From: Photobacterium swingsii
GTDB lineage: Bacteria; Pseudomonadota; Gammaproteobacteria; Enterobacterales; Vibrionaceae
Length of the DNA stretch: 64,000 nucleotides
Reading direction: 5' to 3'
Assembly: GCF_024346715.1 (NCBI RefSeq)
Contig: NZ_AP024852.1
Location: forward strand, 1,550,001 to 1,614,000
Position numbers and translations under genes: made by a program. The notes below the pieces were generated by a model that worked only from the letters and a program-made list of their open reading frames with translations, made no database searches and was not told the origin of the DNA. The stretch's first letter is position 1; each line of letters opens with the position of its first letter. This document shows, one piece after another, positions 20,683 to 28,934 of this stretch.

Positions 20683-21297
20683 CTAAAGTTGAGAAAGGTA
20701 TTTAATAGTATTTGCTAAATCTTCAAGGCTTTCGTGTGCATCACTTTGAACGAGATATTTTCCTTTAACGACAAATGCAGGAACAGAAGCAATTTCAGCA
20801 TTGGCAACAATTTGTTCGGATTTAGCCATTTGTTCGAAGACTTGCTTATGTTGATCTTCAGATAGTTCGTAAGGGCTAAGTAAAGAGTACTGGTTAAAAA
20901 TCGAAATTAATTGTGCTTTCCGAGCTTCTTCCGTTGCGCCTTCTTGCTTATCTTGCGTGTAAGCAAATAGTTGCTCCATTAACTCAGGTTTTGGATGCCC
21001 ATTTGATTGGATGGCCGCTGTATAAAAAATGTATGCAGCAAGTTGGGCGCTTTCATTAAAAGTGACGTGTACCTGCTCAACCTCGGTGTTAGCAAGTTTT
21101 TTGATTTCAGGTAGGATCTTTTCCATATTGCGGCAGTGGCCACAAGCTAATGAAAACACTTCCATTACAGGTGCAGTTGTCGACGTAATCGGCGTGGCTA
21201 TTGTTGTGTACTGGACACCTTCTTTGGGTGTTGATGCATCGTTACAGCCGACAAGTGCCAGCAAGCTCACAAATAGAGGTAATAGTATTTTTTTCAT
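20683..21297 (-). CDS. DsbA-like thioredoxin-fold lipoprotein, CGHC (copy 2)
   Basis: A 204-residue DsbA-family lipoprotein. The start at 21297 gives KKILLPLFVSLLALVGC, a clear lipobox, with Asn after the acylated Cys. The active site is CGHC in FSLACGHCRNME; the cis-Pro loop is ASVPAFVVKGKYLV. Like copy 1 it ends with an AHESLEDLANTI-type helix (AHESIEDISTTI in copy 1). It is divergent from yegD, 217 bases away. Presumed role: oxidising or shuffling disulfides in a subset of envelope proteins. The neighbouring porins contain no Cys, so they are not direct disulfide clients. Confidence 0.88.
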   Translation of the reverse strand: MKKILLPLFVSLLALVGCNDASTPKEGVQYTTIATPITSTTAPVMEVFSLACGHCRNMEKILPEIKKLANTEVEQVHVTFNESAQLAAYIFYTAAIQSNGHPKPELMEQLFAYTQDKQEGATEEARKAQLISIFNQYSLLSPYELSEDQHKQVFEQMAKSEQIVANAEIASVPAFVVKGKYLVQSDAHESLEDLANTIKYLSQL

Positions 21298-21514
21298 GAT
21301 GTTTTTAGTAGTGATGTATAAGGTTGCATTATGTATGGTTCTTTGAAAAAAATCGTGAGCCAATTTCAAAACTTACACTTTTTTACACTTACAAAAGGCA
21401 TGCGAGCCATTTATCGCTTTCAAACCATTTGGATGTTGCAATTTTTTGTTCTAAATATTGAAGAAATTGCTCAATCCAGTATGATTGCCGGCTTTTTTTG
21501 AAGTGGAGTGTGGC

Positions 21515-22867
21515 ATGTTTATTGGGTTTGATTACGGCACCGCCAATTGTTCTGTTGCTATGATGGAGCAAGGAAAACCAAGGTTATTAGCACTAGAAAA
21601 TAACCAGCACTTCATCCCTTCAACGCTGTGTGCGCCAACACGTGAATCTGTGAGTGAATACCTTTATCGCTTTATGGATGTCTCGCCTTTTAACGCAACG
21701 GGTCAACAAGTGCTACGCCGCGCGATTTCTATGAACCGAGAAGAAGATATTGTTGTAGAACGCGGTGATTTACTTTTTGGTCAGGCAGCATTGGATTGCT
21801 ATTTAGACGATCCTGAAGAAGTGTATTACGTTAAGTCTCCTAAGTCTTTTCTGGGTGCGAATGGCCTTCATGATGTCCAAATCAGTTTCTTTGAAGATCT
21901 TGTTTGCGCCATGATGAAAAACATCAAGCAAAAAGCCGAGCAGGATGCGCAGCAGAGCATTTTAAGTACAGTTATAGGCCGACCTGTTAACTTCCAAGGT
22001 ACCGGTGGTGAGAGAGCCAACCAGCAAGCTGAAGGTATTCTACGTCAGGCTGCGCAACGTGCAGGTTTTCAGCATATCGAGTTTCAGTTTGAGCCTGTCG
22101 CTGCAGGTTTAGAGTATGAGAGTACACTTACAGAGAATAAGACTGTGCTGGTGGTCGATATTGGCGGTGGTACAACAGACTGCTCGCTAATTGAAATGGG
22201 ACCTGAGTGGGTAGGTAAGCATGATCGTACCAAGAGCTTATTAGCACATTCTGGGCAGCGTATTGGTGGTAACGATTTAGATATCCACCTAGCATTTCGT
22301 CAGCTGATGCCTTTATTTGGTTTTGGTAGTAAAACACAAAAAGGCACGGACATGCCGATCAGCCAATTTTGGAATGCGATTGCGATTAATAACGTTGCCG
22401 CACAAACCGATTTTTATGGTAGCAGTAACTTTCGTGCATTAGATCAATTACGCCGTGATGCCGCGGAGCCTGAAAAATTGAAGCGCTTGATTCAAGTGTA
22501 TCACGATACATTAGGCTACCAAATTGTACGCAAAGCAGAAGAAAGTAAAATAGCTCTGAGTGATGCTGCACAATACTGCACTAACATCAATGTACTGTCT
22601 GAATGTTTGCAAGCGGATATCTCGCAATCTGATATGGCTGCTGCAATTGAGTCGCCTCGCATTAAGATGGCAGAGTTAGTGATTGAAGCCATGCAGCAAA
22701 GCGACAAAAAACCAGATGTGATTTACATGACGGGTGGTACAGCACGTTCGCCGATTTTACGTGCCAGCATTGAAGCACTGTTGCCTGATGTGCCTATTGT
22801 AAGTGGCAGCTATTTTGGCTCTGTTACTGCGGGTCTTGCGCGTTGGGCGCAACATTGCTTTAAGTAA
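21515..22867 (+). CDS. yegD: Hsp70-family chaperone YegD
   Basis: A 450-residue actin-fold ATPase, the same length as E. coli YegD, a DnaK relative that lacks the usual C-terminal substrate-binding domain. The phosphate-1 motif is GFDYGTANCSVA at the start, phosphate-2 is VVDIGGGTTDCSL, the adenosine motif is MTGGTARSPIL, and GRPVNFQG matches the family. The ATG at 21515 gives the family N-terminus directly ahead of FIGFDYG; ten more residues are possible upstream. Role is unclear, perhaps assistance of specific proteins. A terminator follows. Confidence 0.92.
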   Translation: MFIGFDYGTANCSVAMMEQGKPRLLALENNQHFIPSTLCAPTRESVSEYLYRFMDVSPFNATGQQVLRRAISMNREEDIVVERGDLLFGQAALDCYLDDPEEVYYVKSPKSFLGANGLHDVQISFFEDLVCAMMKNIKQKAEQDAQQSILSTVIGRPVNFQGTGGERANQQAEGILRQAAQRAGFQHIEFQFEPVAAGLEYESTLTENKTVLVVDIGGGTTDCSLIEMGPEWVGKHDRTKSLLAHSGQRIGGNDLDIHLAFRQLMPLFGFGSKTQKGTDMPISQFWNAIAINNVAAQTDFYGSSNFRALDQLRRDAAEPEKLKRLIQVYHDTLGYQIVRKAEESKIALSDAAQYCTNINVLSECLQADISQSDMAAAIESPRIKMAELVIEAMQQSDKKPDVIYMTGGTARSPILRASIEALLPDVPIVSGSYFGSVTAGLARWAQHCFK

Positions 22868-22906
22868 TGAATGATATATTAACTTATTTATTAAGCTAAT
22901 GTTTAT

Positions 22907-22930
22907 AGCCCGATGCTCATCGGGCTTTTA
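22907..22930 (+). terminator. intrinsic terminator after yegD
   Basis: A stem AGCCCGAT (22907-22914) with ATCGGGCT (22919-22926), loop GCTC, then TTTTA. Convergent gene to the right may share it. Confidence 0.88.
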
Positions 22931-22980
22931 TATACATAAAGTGGGTATTATTGCGTGGGATTAAATACGCGCTCCTTCGC

Positions 22981-23289
22981 TTAGCTTGGTTTTGGTGCGT
23001 AGGCTGAGCACCACCCTTTAGCGTTTACGGCTTTTCCAGGGAAAAGAGCACATGGACGCCACTCATCACCATCTGTACCTTGGATCAGTGCGCAATTCTC
23101 ACAATGCTTATCACTCTCCGGTGACACATGAACATACTTTAAAGCAGCTGCTTGGGCGTCATCTTCGGCTAAATGCGGTAGATCCGCTGCGGCTGCGGGT
23201 TTGATTAAGTGCTTACCGCCAAGTGTTACTCCAATTAGCCCACCGAGACTGAGCTGTAAAAAACGACGTCGTGTAGGGTTTGATTTCAT
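22981..23289 (-). CDS. high-potential iron-sulfur protein (HiPIP)
   Basis: A 102-residue precursor with a twin-arginine signal (RRRFLQLSLGG, then a hydrophobic run and AAA cleavage region), so it is folded with its cluster before export to the periplasm. The mature part of about 68 residues has the HiPIP cysteine pattern C-x2-C-x13-C-x13-C (CENC, RPC, GWC), with aromatic residues and Gly near the last Cys (GWCSAYAP). HiPIPs carry one [4Fe-4S] cluster cycling 3+/2+ and act as soluble electron carriers, typically to a photosynthetic reaction centre or a terminal oxidase. No partner gene is nearby. Convergent with yegD. Confidence 0.93.
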   Translation of the reverse strand: MKSNPTRRRFLQLSLGGLIGVTLGGKHLIKPAAAADLPHLAEDDAQAAALKYVHVSPESDKHCENCALIQGTDGDEWRPCALFPGKAVNAKGWCSAYAPKPS

Positions 23290-23612
23290 TGCTCATTCCT
23301 TCTTTTATCATTGTTATTGGTTTATTTCGTTGCTAGTAGGGATTAGCACAGCGAAACATAACACTGAGTGTTCTACGTTTATTGTTATCACTCAGTTCAT
23401 AATTGTAGATGAAGCCGCTACGAACAAACTCTTCAGTGTTCATATTTTCGCCTTTTTACTGACATATCACGGTTACAAATCAGTGTTTTAATTCTGCATT
23501 ATGACCTTGTGCATAGTTTCATAGATAAATAACGATAATGTCTTGCAACAATTTATTTACAAGCGCAAGCTGGCGCGGCTTTTACAGCAAAGGAAACTAA
23601 AAAGGTAAGAAT
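23290..23612. other. 323-bp gap between HiPIP and HAD genes
   Basis: Divergent intergenic region that must hold promoters for both genes. AT-rich; no repeat, operator or small gene stands out. Confidence 0.5.
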
Positions 23613-24266
23613 ATGAATCTTTTTCTACTCGATGTGGATGGTACGCTCGTTAACTCAAATGCATTGGATCAACGGTGTTTAACGCAAGCAATATCAGAAG
23701 TATTAGGGATCCAAGTAGATCCTGACTGGAGTCACTATCAACATGTGACTGACTCTGGTGTCTTGGATGAAATCATTAATAAAAACCAGATTGCTGAAAG
23801 TCGATCGTTAATTCATCGCAAAGTTGAAGCGCGTTATGTTCAATTAATGCGTGAAGAGATGGCTGAACAGCCGCATGCAGAATATGAAATTTCAGGTGCA
23901 AAAGATTTTATTAATCACTTGGAACAACGCGAAGATATTCATGTGGCAATCGCTACAGGGGGGTGGGAGTCTGCGGCTAAGTTAAAACTGCGTGCTGTCG
24001 GGATTGATACATCATCAATTACTTTCGCATCGTCGTCTGATGCTATGAGTCGGACTGAAATTATGGCATTAGCCACGTTTCGAGCTAAACAAGACAGCGG
24101 TGTTGTCTTTGATCGCCGTGTGTTTATTGGGGCGGGTGAGTGGAACCGTAATGCATCGCAAGAGCTGGGATTTGATTTTGTCTCAGTAGGTAAAAAAGTA
24201 CAGCATCACACGCAATTGGCGAACTTGTCACACTACCAAGCAGTATTTTCGCAACTAGCGATGTGA
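23613..24266 (+). CDS. HAD-superfamily hydrolase (phosphatase-like)
   Basis: A 217-residue HAD hydrolase. Motif I is FLLDVDGTLVNS with nucleophile Asp7 and acid/base Asp9; motif II is the Thr in AIATGGWE; a Lys in AAKLKLRAVG fits motif III; motif IV near GAGEWN is weak because the usual DD/DxxxD is replaced (VFIGAGEWNRNAS has Glu). A helical cap lies between motifs I and II, as in phosphoglycolate-phosphatase-like enzymes. Ribosome binding site AAAAGG precedes the ATG. Substrate unknown; the altered motif IV could lower or change metal binding. Confidence 0.8.
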   Translation: MNLFLLDVDGTLVNSNALDQRCLTQAISEVLGIQVDPDWSHYQHVTDSGVLDEIINKNQIAESRSLIHRKVEARYVQLMREEMAEQPHAEYEISGAKDFINHLEQREDIHVAIATGGWESAAKLKLRAVGIDTSSITFASSSDAMSRTEIMALATFRAKQDSGVVFDRRVFIGAGEWNRNASQELGFDFVSVGKKVQHHTQLANLSHYQAVFSQLAM

Positions 24267-24429
24267 ATAGGGAAAGCCGTAAATTAGTCGTTGTTAATAA
24301 CCCATTTGAACGGGTAAACACCGTTATGAATAACTCAAAGTGATCAGTGTTCCATCCTCACTTATCGTTATTATCGAAAATGGAACAAGTCAGTTAAATT
24401 GACGGCAAGTCTTTAAAATTTGTTTATAT

Positions 24430-25026
24430 ATGCCGCAATTAACTTTTCCGTTATCTAAACGACTTGCAATGTATCTGCTGCTTTCTGGCGCATCTTTCGC
24501 CCAAGCAGCAGATGATAGCCTTACTTATTGTCATAGCTACGCAGGCATTAATTTTCCAGATTACCGCGCCCTTTGGAATCAAGCTCATCCTGAGCGGACA
24601 GAAATTACCTATAAAGCTTTGTTGAACCTCGCAACAAAAAGCCACGATAAAACCTATCTCAGTGAATTACTTAGCCAGATTGCACGTACTTATACGGTGC
24701 GTAATCAATACAATAACGCTGAATACTACCTCTCTCAATCAGCTTTGTACCTAGATGATGCAAAGCCAAGCGCGCATGGCCATTATTGGGCAGAAAAAGC
24801 ACGACTGGAGCACTATCAACATCGATCAGAACAAGCAATTTCAGCGCTAGATCAAGCATGGCGTTTTGCTCAACAAGCCAATGATGATCGCTTGCAAGCC
24901 GAAGTTGCAATTATGCAAAGCCGCTATGATAAAAAGCAATCGGCAATCTGGCTAAAAAGGGCACAAGAAATTATCGCCACGAGTAATGATCGTCGACTTA
25001 AAAAAGAAGGAATCGCCTTGCTATAG
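24430..25026 (+). CDS. exported TPR-like protein of unknown function
   Basis: A 198-residue protein with a signal peptide ending SFAQA (about residue 26) and then helix-turn-helix repeats resembling tetratricopeptide repeats, e.g. YNNAEYYLSQSALYL and SEQAISALDQAWRFAQQA. It has one Cys, soon after the signal. I do not recognise a named family. It stands between the HAD gene and an NTF2-like gene without tight spacing, so no operon is implied. Probably a periplasmic scaffold or binding protein. Confidence 0.65.
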   Translation: MPQLTFPLSKRLAMYLLLSGASFAQAADDSLTYCHSYAGINFPDYRALWNQAHPERTEITYKALLNLATKSHDKTYLSELLSQIARTYTVRNQYNNAEYYLSQSALYLDDAKPSAHGHYWAEKARLEHYQHRSEQAISALDQAWRFAQQANDDRLQAEVAIMQSRYDKKQSAIWLKRAQEIIATSNDRRLKKEGIALL

Positions 25027-25148
25027 CCCTTAGTAATAGAACAGTTATTACGAGTGAAGCGATAGAATTAGATTACATATTCCATTGGAATTAGCTAACC
25101 TCAAATATAAGGATCGTAACAGTCGGCTAACGCCAAGGAGTAGTGGCG

Positions 25149-25559
25149 ATGAGTAAACAAGCATGGCTTGAGTGTTGGTTTAACCGTATTTTGGCCGAAG
25201 GCAACGGTGAACGATTAGCCGAATGCGCAGTAGACCCTTTTATCTTTCACCTTCCTGGTGGTCGCGAGTTATCGCTCAGTCACGAGCAATACGGTGAATA
25301 TCTACAGTTCTGGAATCAACGTTTTCGTGATATGTCATTTTCACTAGAGCAAGTGATTGAAGCGGATAATAAGCTGGTGGCGGTTTACCAGTGTTCAGCT
25401 TTGTATTGCGGAGGGTGGCTTAAAATCCCGGCTAAAAATCAAATTGTGACTATGACGGGTATTATGGTTTTTAGAATGGAAGGCGATTTGATGGCCGAGT
25501 GCTGGCTAGAGGACAGTAGTTTTGATTTGTACCAACAGCTAACACGATATTTAGAATAA
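25149..25559 (+). CDS. NTF2-like (SnoaL-type) protein
   Basis: A 136-residue protein with the cone-shaped NTF2-like fold pattern: an N-terminal helix (AWLECWFNRIL), the short DPFIFHLPGG strand, a helix (HEQYGEYLQFWNQRF), then paired strands with IEADNKLVAVYQCSA and MTGIMVFRMEGDLMAECWLEDS. SnoaL-type members are often small-molecule isomerases or have unknown roles. The ATG at 25149 is preferred over the GTG six bases earlier because AAGGAG lies eight bases upstream of it. No neighbour hints at the substrate. Confidence 0.7.
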   Translation: MSKQAWLECWFNRILAEGNGERLAECAVDPFIFHLPGGRELSLSHEQYGEYLQFWNQRFRDMSFSLEQVIEADNKLVAVYQCSALYCGGWLKIPAKNQIVTMTGIMVFRMEGDLMAECWLEDSSFDLYQQLTRYLE

Positions 25560-25623
25560 TGGGTGTGATTCAACTGAGGTTAGTGATTACCATATTGATG
25601 GTAGCTTCAATTAGTGGCTAATA

Positions 25624-25656
25624 AGCCCAGATAGCACGGTGTGCGCCATCTGGGCT
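25624..25656. terminator. hairpin between convergent NTF2-like and symporter genes
   Basis: A stem AGCCCAGAT (25624-25632) with ATCTGGGCT (25648-25656) plus an inner GCAC/GTGC. T runs are weak on both sides, so termination strength is uncertain. Confidence 0.6.
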
Positions 25657-25678
25657 ATCTATTTACGGCATATCAGCA

Positions 25679-27073
25679 TTAAGCCGTTTGTTGTTCTTGT
25701 ACGTTTGTTTCTTGTTTTAGTTGAGCGAAGTATAAACGACTTTCGGAAATTACCACCTCACGTAACAGCACTAAACCTATGAGGTTTGGAATGGCCATTA
25801 AGCCGTTTACTATATCGGCAATTAACCAGATCATATCTAGCTTCAGGAAAGCACCTGCCGCAACTAAGACTAAGAAAATAAACTTATAGGGCTTAATCGC
25901 TTTTACACCAAAAAGGTAAGTAATACAGCGCTCGCCGTAGTAGTTCCAACCTAAAATTGTGGTGAAAGCAAAAAACATTAAGCCAACTGAAACCATTAAC
26001 GGGCCCCAGTAAGACGATTCTAAGCCAGATGCAAAGGCATAGGTTGTCATTGCTGCGCCTGCGTACTCGCTTTCCCATGCTCCAGTCACAACAAGTGTTA
26101 AGCCTGTCATTGTACAGATGATAATGGTATCGAAAAAGGTACCTGTCATAGAGGTTAACCCTTGGCGGACACAAGAATCAGTCTGCGCTGCTGCTGCAGC
26201 CATAGGGGCACTACCCAAGCCAGATTCGTTAGAGAAAACACCACGCGCGATACCTGATTGAATAGCCAGCATGATGCTAGCACCGACAAAACCGCCTGTT
26301 GCTGCATGGCCAGTAAACGCAGAGCTGATCACTAAGGAAACGGCATTTGGTAGTGCAGACGCTTGACTAGCCAGTACTGTGATACAAGCAAGAATATAAA
26401 AACCAGCCATCACAGGTACAACTTTACTTGCGACGTTGGCAATAGACTTGATACCGCCTAATGTTACTGTAGCAACCAATAAAGTCAGCACCACAACAGT
26501 ATATTCAGGTGGTACTTCAAAAGATAAATAAGCGGCATCAACTATGGCATTGACCTGTGGAAAAGTACCAATACCAAAACATGCGACACCCAATGTGAAG
26601 AAGGCAAACAGCTTCGCTAGCCATTTACTGCCGACACCTTTCTCTAAGTAATACATTGGGCCGCCTAGCATTTGGCCATTTGCATCTTGCTCGCGGTATT
26701 TAACGGCTAATAGGCATTCCGCATATTTTGTTGCCATCCCAAACAGTGCTGCAAGCCACATCCAAAAGAGAGCGCCTGGACCACCCATTTTGATAGCAGT
26801 TGCCACACCCACAATGTTACCTGTACCTATGGTCGCGGAAAGAGCAGTACAAAGAGCGGCAAAGCTAGATACGTCACCTTTGCCTGAACTTGGTTTTTTA
26901 TTGCGAGAAAACACATAGCTCAATGCGAGTGGTAAATAACGTATTTGAATAAAGCCTAAGCGAAGGGTGAGGTATAAACCTGTACCAACAAGCAAGATAA
27001 GGAGTGGGGGACCCCAAATAAGGTTATCAATGGTTTGTAATAAATTTTGTAGTGTTTCTAAAAGGGGATTCAT
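25679..27073 (-). CDS. Na+:alanine/glycine symporter (AGCS family)
   Basis: A 464-residue inner-membrane symporter of the AGCS family that brings in alanine or glycine with sodium. Features: WGPPLLILLVGTGLYLTLR at the start, the signature GTGNIVGVATAIKMGGPGALFWMW, KYAECLLAVKYR, GGPMYYLEKG, FSNESGLGSAPMAAAAAQT and late GWNYYGERC. About ten membrane segments. It is the Photobacterium equivalent of Vibrio cholerae VC1422, whose tandem glycine riboswitch is a classic case; the same kind of riboswitch sits upstream here, so glycine is the likely ligand and cargo. Confidence 0.93.
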   Translation of the reverse strand: MNPLLETLQNLLQTIDNLIWGPPLLILLVGTGLYLTLRLGFIQIRYLPLALSYVFSRNKKPSSGKGDVSSFAALCTALSATIGTGNIVGVATAIKMGGPGALFWMWLAALFGMATKYAECLLAVKYREQDANGQMLGGPMYYLEKGVGSKWLAKLFAFFTLGVACFGIGTFPQVNAIVDAAYLSFEVPPEYTVVVLTLLVATVTLGGIKSIANVASKVVPVMAGFYILACITVLASQASALPNAVSLVISSAFTGHAATGGFVGASIMLAIQSGIARGVFSNESGLGSAPMAAAAAQTDSCVRQGLTSMTGTFFDTIIICTMTGLTLVVTGAWESEYAGAAMTTYAFASGLESSYWGPLMVSVGLMFFAFTTILGWNYYGERCITYLFGVKAIKPYKFIFLVLVAAGAFLKLDMIWLIADIVNGLMAIPNLIGLVLLREVVISESRLYFAQLKQETNVQEQQTA

Positions 27074-27159
27074 TTATGCCTTCCTCAATACAACAAAGGA
27101 AGAGATACAGAACAACAGAAATGTTTGATGACAGAAAGTAATTCTGCCTGCTGATCTTA

Positions 27160-27416
27160 TCTCCTCTGTCCTTTTGCCTGAGAGTTTCACTTGTGAATTG
27201 CCACAAGCTTGCTCCTTCGGCGTCCGATTTAACGGATCTCTCCAGAGGCTCCTCCAACAACAGTCCATACCAGCACCTTTTTTAAGGTGGTTATCTGGTG
27301 CCTGAAAGATTTACGCTAGCTGTTTGAACAGTCACAAACGGTCAACGCTTACTTCTTCGGCGGGCTCATTATTTATTATTGATATAATAAATAGCGTGCC
27401 ACTCTCCTGCTGCCTT
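27160..27416 (-). ncRNA. tandem glycine riboswitch upstream of the symporter
   Basis: On the minus strand two glycine aptamers follow each other. The first (about 27416 to 27252) starts GGAGAGTGGC, contains CGCCGAAGAAGTAA and CTTTCAGGCA, and closes with TATGGACTG. The second (about 27248 to 27163) starts CTCTGGAGAGATC, contains CGCCGAAGGAGCAAG and AACTCTCAGGCAAAAGG, and closes ACAGAG. A very short linker joins them. Each glycine-binding consensus (GAGAG, GCCGAAG, CTCTCAGG-type) is present. P3 of aptamer 1 carries an extra self-complementary CTGTTCAAACAG. Binding presumably turns on the downstream transporter. Confidence 0.95.
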
Positions 27417-28004
27417 CAACGGAACTCAAATTTTGAGCCGCAATGTTAATAAAAAAAATCTATGTTGTCTGCAAAAAAAGTAACCACTTAGCATAAAAAT
27501 ATTCGTAGGCGATATATCTAGTGTTTCATCCTAAATGAAACCTGTTTAGTAAAAATAGCCATTGATAAATGTGTGAAACGATAATTTTGCGATATTAAAT
27601 TAGGACAAAGAGCGGAAAAATTATGTGCCGCGCCTTTGGTGGTCAAAAAAATGACGGTCTTTTTAGAATGAATAAGTATTAACAGTATTCCCTATAGAAC
27701 TGCTAGTTATGTAAAGATGCTTAAAAGCTGTTAAAAATAAACTAACTCATTGAAGCACCGTAGAGAGGCGGAGTTTTTTGTCTCGGTTAAGCAATAGTGA
27801 GACAGAGTATGGGACTGGAATAATTGGATAATTTAGACGTTACTTATTCATAAGTAAGAAAAATTTGTATGTGAAATCATACTAATAATAAATTGCTGTA
27901 ATTTGTATTCATCGACATGGAGTGTCAGAGGTTTAACAAGGCGATGGCGTGCAGCTTATCGACTTTGTTAGTTTGTTTTCGCTGACACATTCAAAGGTGG
28001 ATTT
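27417..28004. other. 588-bp gap between riboswitch and AraC-type gene
   Basis: Divergent spacer. It contains the riboswitch promoter on the minus strand, some short hairpins such as GTCTC/GAGAC around 27779-27805, and the nested structure at 27922-27988 next to the regulator. No gene is supported. Confidence 0.45.
27922..27988 (+). promoter_or_regulatory. nested hairpin leader before the AraC-type gene
   Basis: Three nested complementary pairs share one axis: GTGTCAG (27922-27928) with CTGACAC (27982-27988), TAACAA (27934-27939) with TTGTTA (27965-27970), and CGAT (27942-27945) with ATCG (27958-27961). The element ends 16 bases before the start codon. It may be an RNA leader that controls translation or a DNA site; it has no T run, so it is not a terminator. 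Confidence 0.5.
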
Positions 28005-28712
28005 GTGATTTGGGTAAGTTGTTGCCAACAAGATAAGCCTGCTGTGGCAAAAGAAAACCTGAAGTTTTCGCATAGTGTGGTTGATGTGTCTCCGTATGAA
28101 TTACTCTCGACGATGACGGGGCATGAGTTGATATTTCTGGAGGTGCTGAGTTCATCTTCAGAGGGGTTTGAATTACTACGGGCTGTTAAGAATCGTTTTC
28201 CATCAGCAAAGATAGTTGTGGTTTATCATAAACTCGATGCAGACTTAGCATTGAACGTATTGCGAGCGGGTGGAGAGGACGTTATCGGGGCTGATGCGAG
28301 CAGACAGCAATTGGATGAGTGTTTTACCCGATTACATACGCATAGTATACATACCGATGCGACGGGCAATTTAGAAAGCCGTGAGATATCTATTCGACCA
28401 GCTCTAAAAATTATTGATGAAAATATTAGTGCGCCATTAAGAGAAGAAGATCTCGCCAACGCCTGCCAATATTCACCGACGTACTTTTCACGTTTGTTTC
28501 ACAGTATTATGGGTGTGACATTGAAGCAGTACATAATCAAGAAGCGACTCGATCTGGCTTGTGGCTTATTACGCTCAGATAGAGAAAAAATTGCCACTAT
28601 CGCTAACTCGACGGGATTTAAAGATGTTTCATATTTTTCTCGCGTATTTAAAAAACATATAGGTTGTTCTCCGGGAGAATTTAGAATGCGGAAAACTAAC
28701 TTGGATGCATGA
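28005..28712 (+). CDS. AraC-family regulator with degenerate receiver domain
   Basis: A 235-residue protein: residues 1-115 look like a response-regulator receiver, and 125-235 are an AraC HTH pair (LREEDLANACQYSPTYFSRLFHS, then IATIANSTGFKDVSYFSRVFKKHIG). The receiver's phosphoacceptor position, after the ELIFL strand, is Glu46 rather than Asp. The N-terminal acidic pair is missing (VSCCQQD) and the usual KP near the end is absent (GADAS). So it is probably not phosphorylated and may sit in an active-like state. Start is GTG. The gene follows a nested hairpin leader. Targets are unknown; a symporter lies divergently 930 bases away. Confidence 0.85.
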   Translation: MIWVSCCQQDKPAVAKENLKFSHSVVDVSPYELLSTMTGHELIFLEVLSSSSEGFELLRAVKNRFPSAKIVVVYHKLDADLALNVLRAGGEDVIGADASRQQLDECFTRLHTHSIHTDATGNLESREISIRPALKIIDENISAPLREEDLANACQYSPTYFSRLFHSIMGVTLKQYIIKKRLDLACGLLRSDREKIATIANSTGFKDVSYFSRVFKKHIGCSPGEFRMRKTNLDA

Positions 28713-28934
28713 TGTAAAGAATGGGATCAGAGTTATATTGATTGGTTTTAGTCAGCCATAAAACTATCACGCTAGAATATATAACTGGTATGCCATACTG
28801 AAAAAGTTTAAAACAAGTTTATTGTCTATGCTTGTGTTTATGTATAATCAGCAGCGCTTTGTTTTTATATAACTCTAAACGATAGTGGCAAAGCGAAGTT
28901 ATCCATAAGCGAATTTCATTGGCATTAAGACTAC

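Noticed and set aside
27027..27268. open frames across the glycine riboswitch
   Set aside because: They are by-products of the conserved aptamer sequence.
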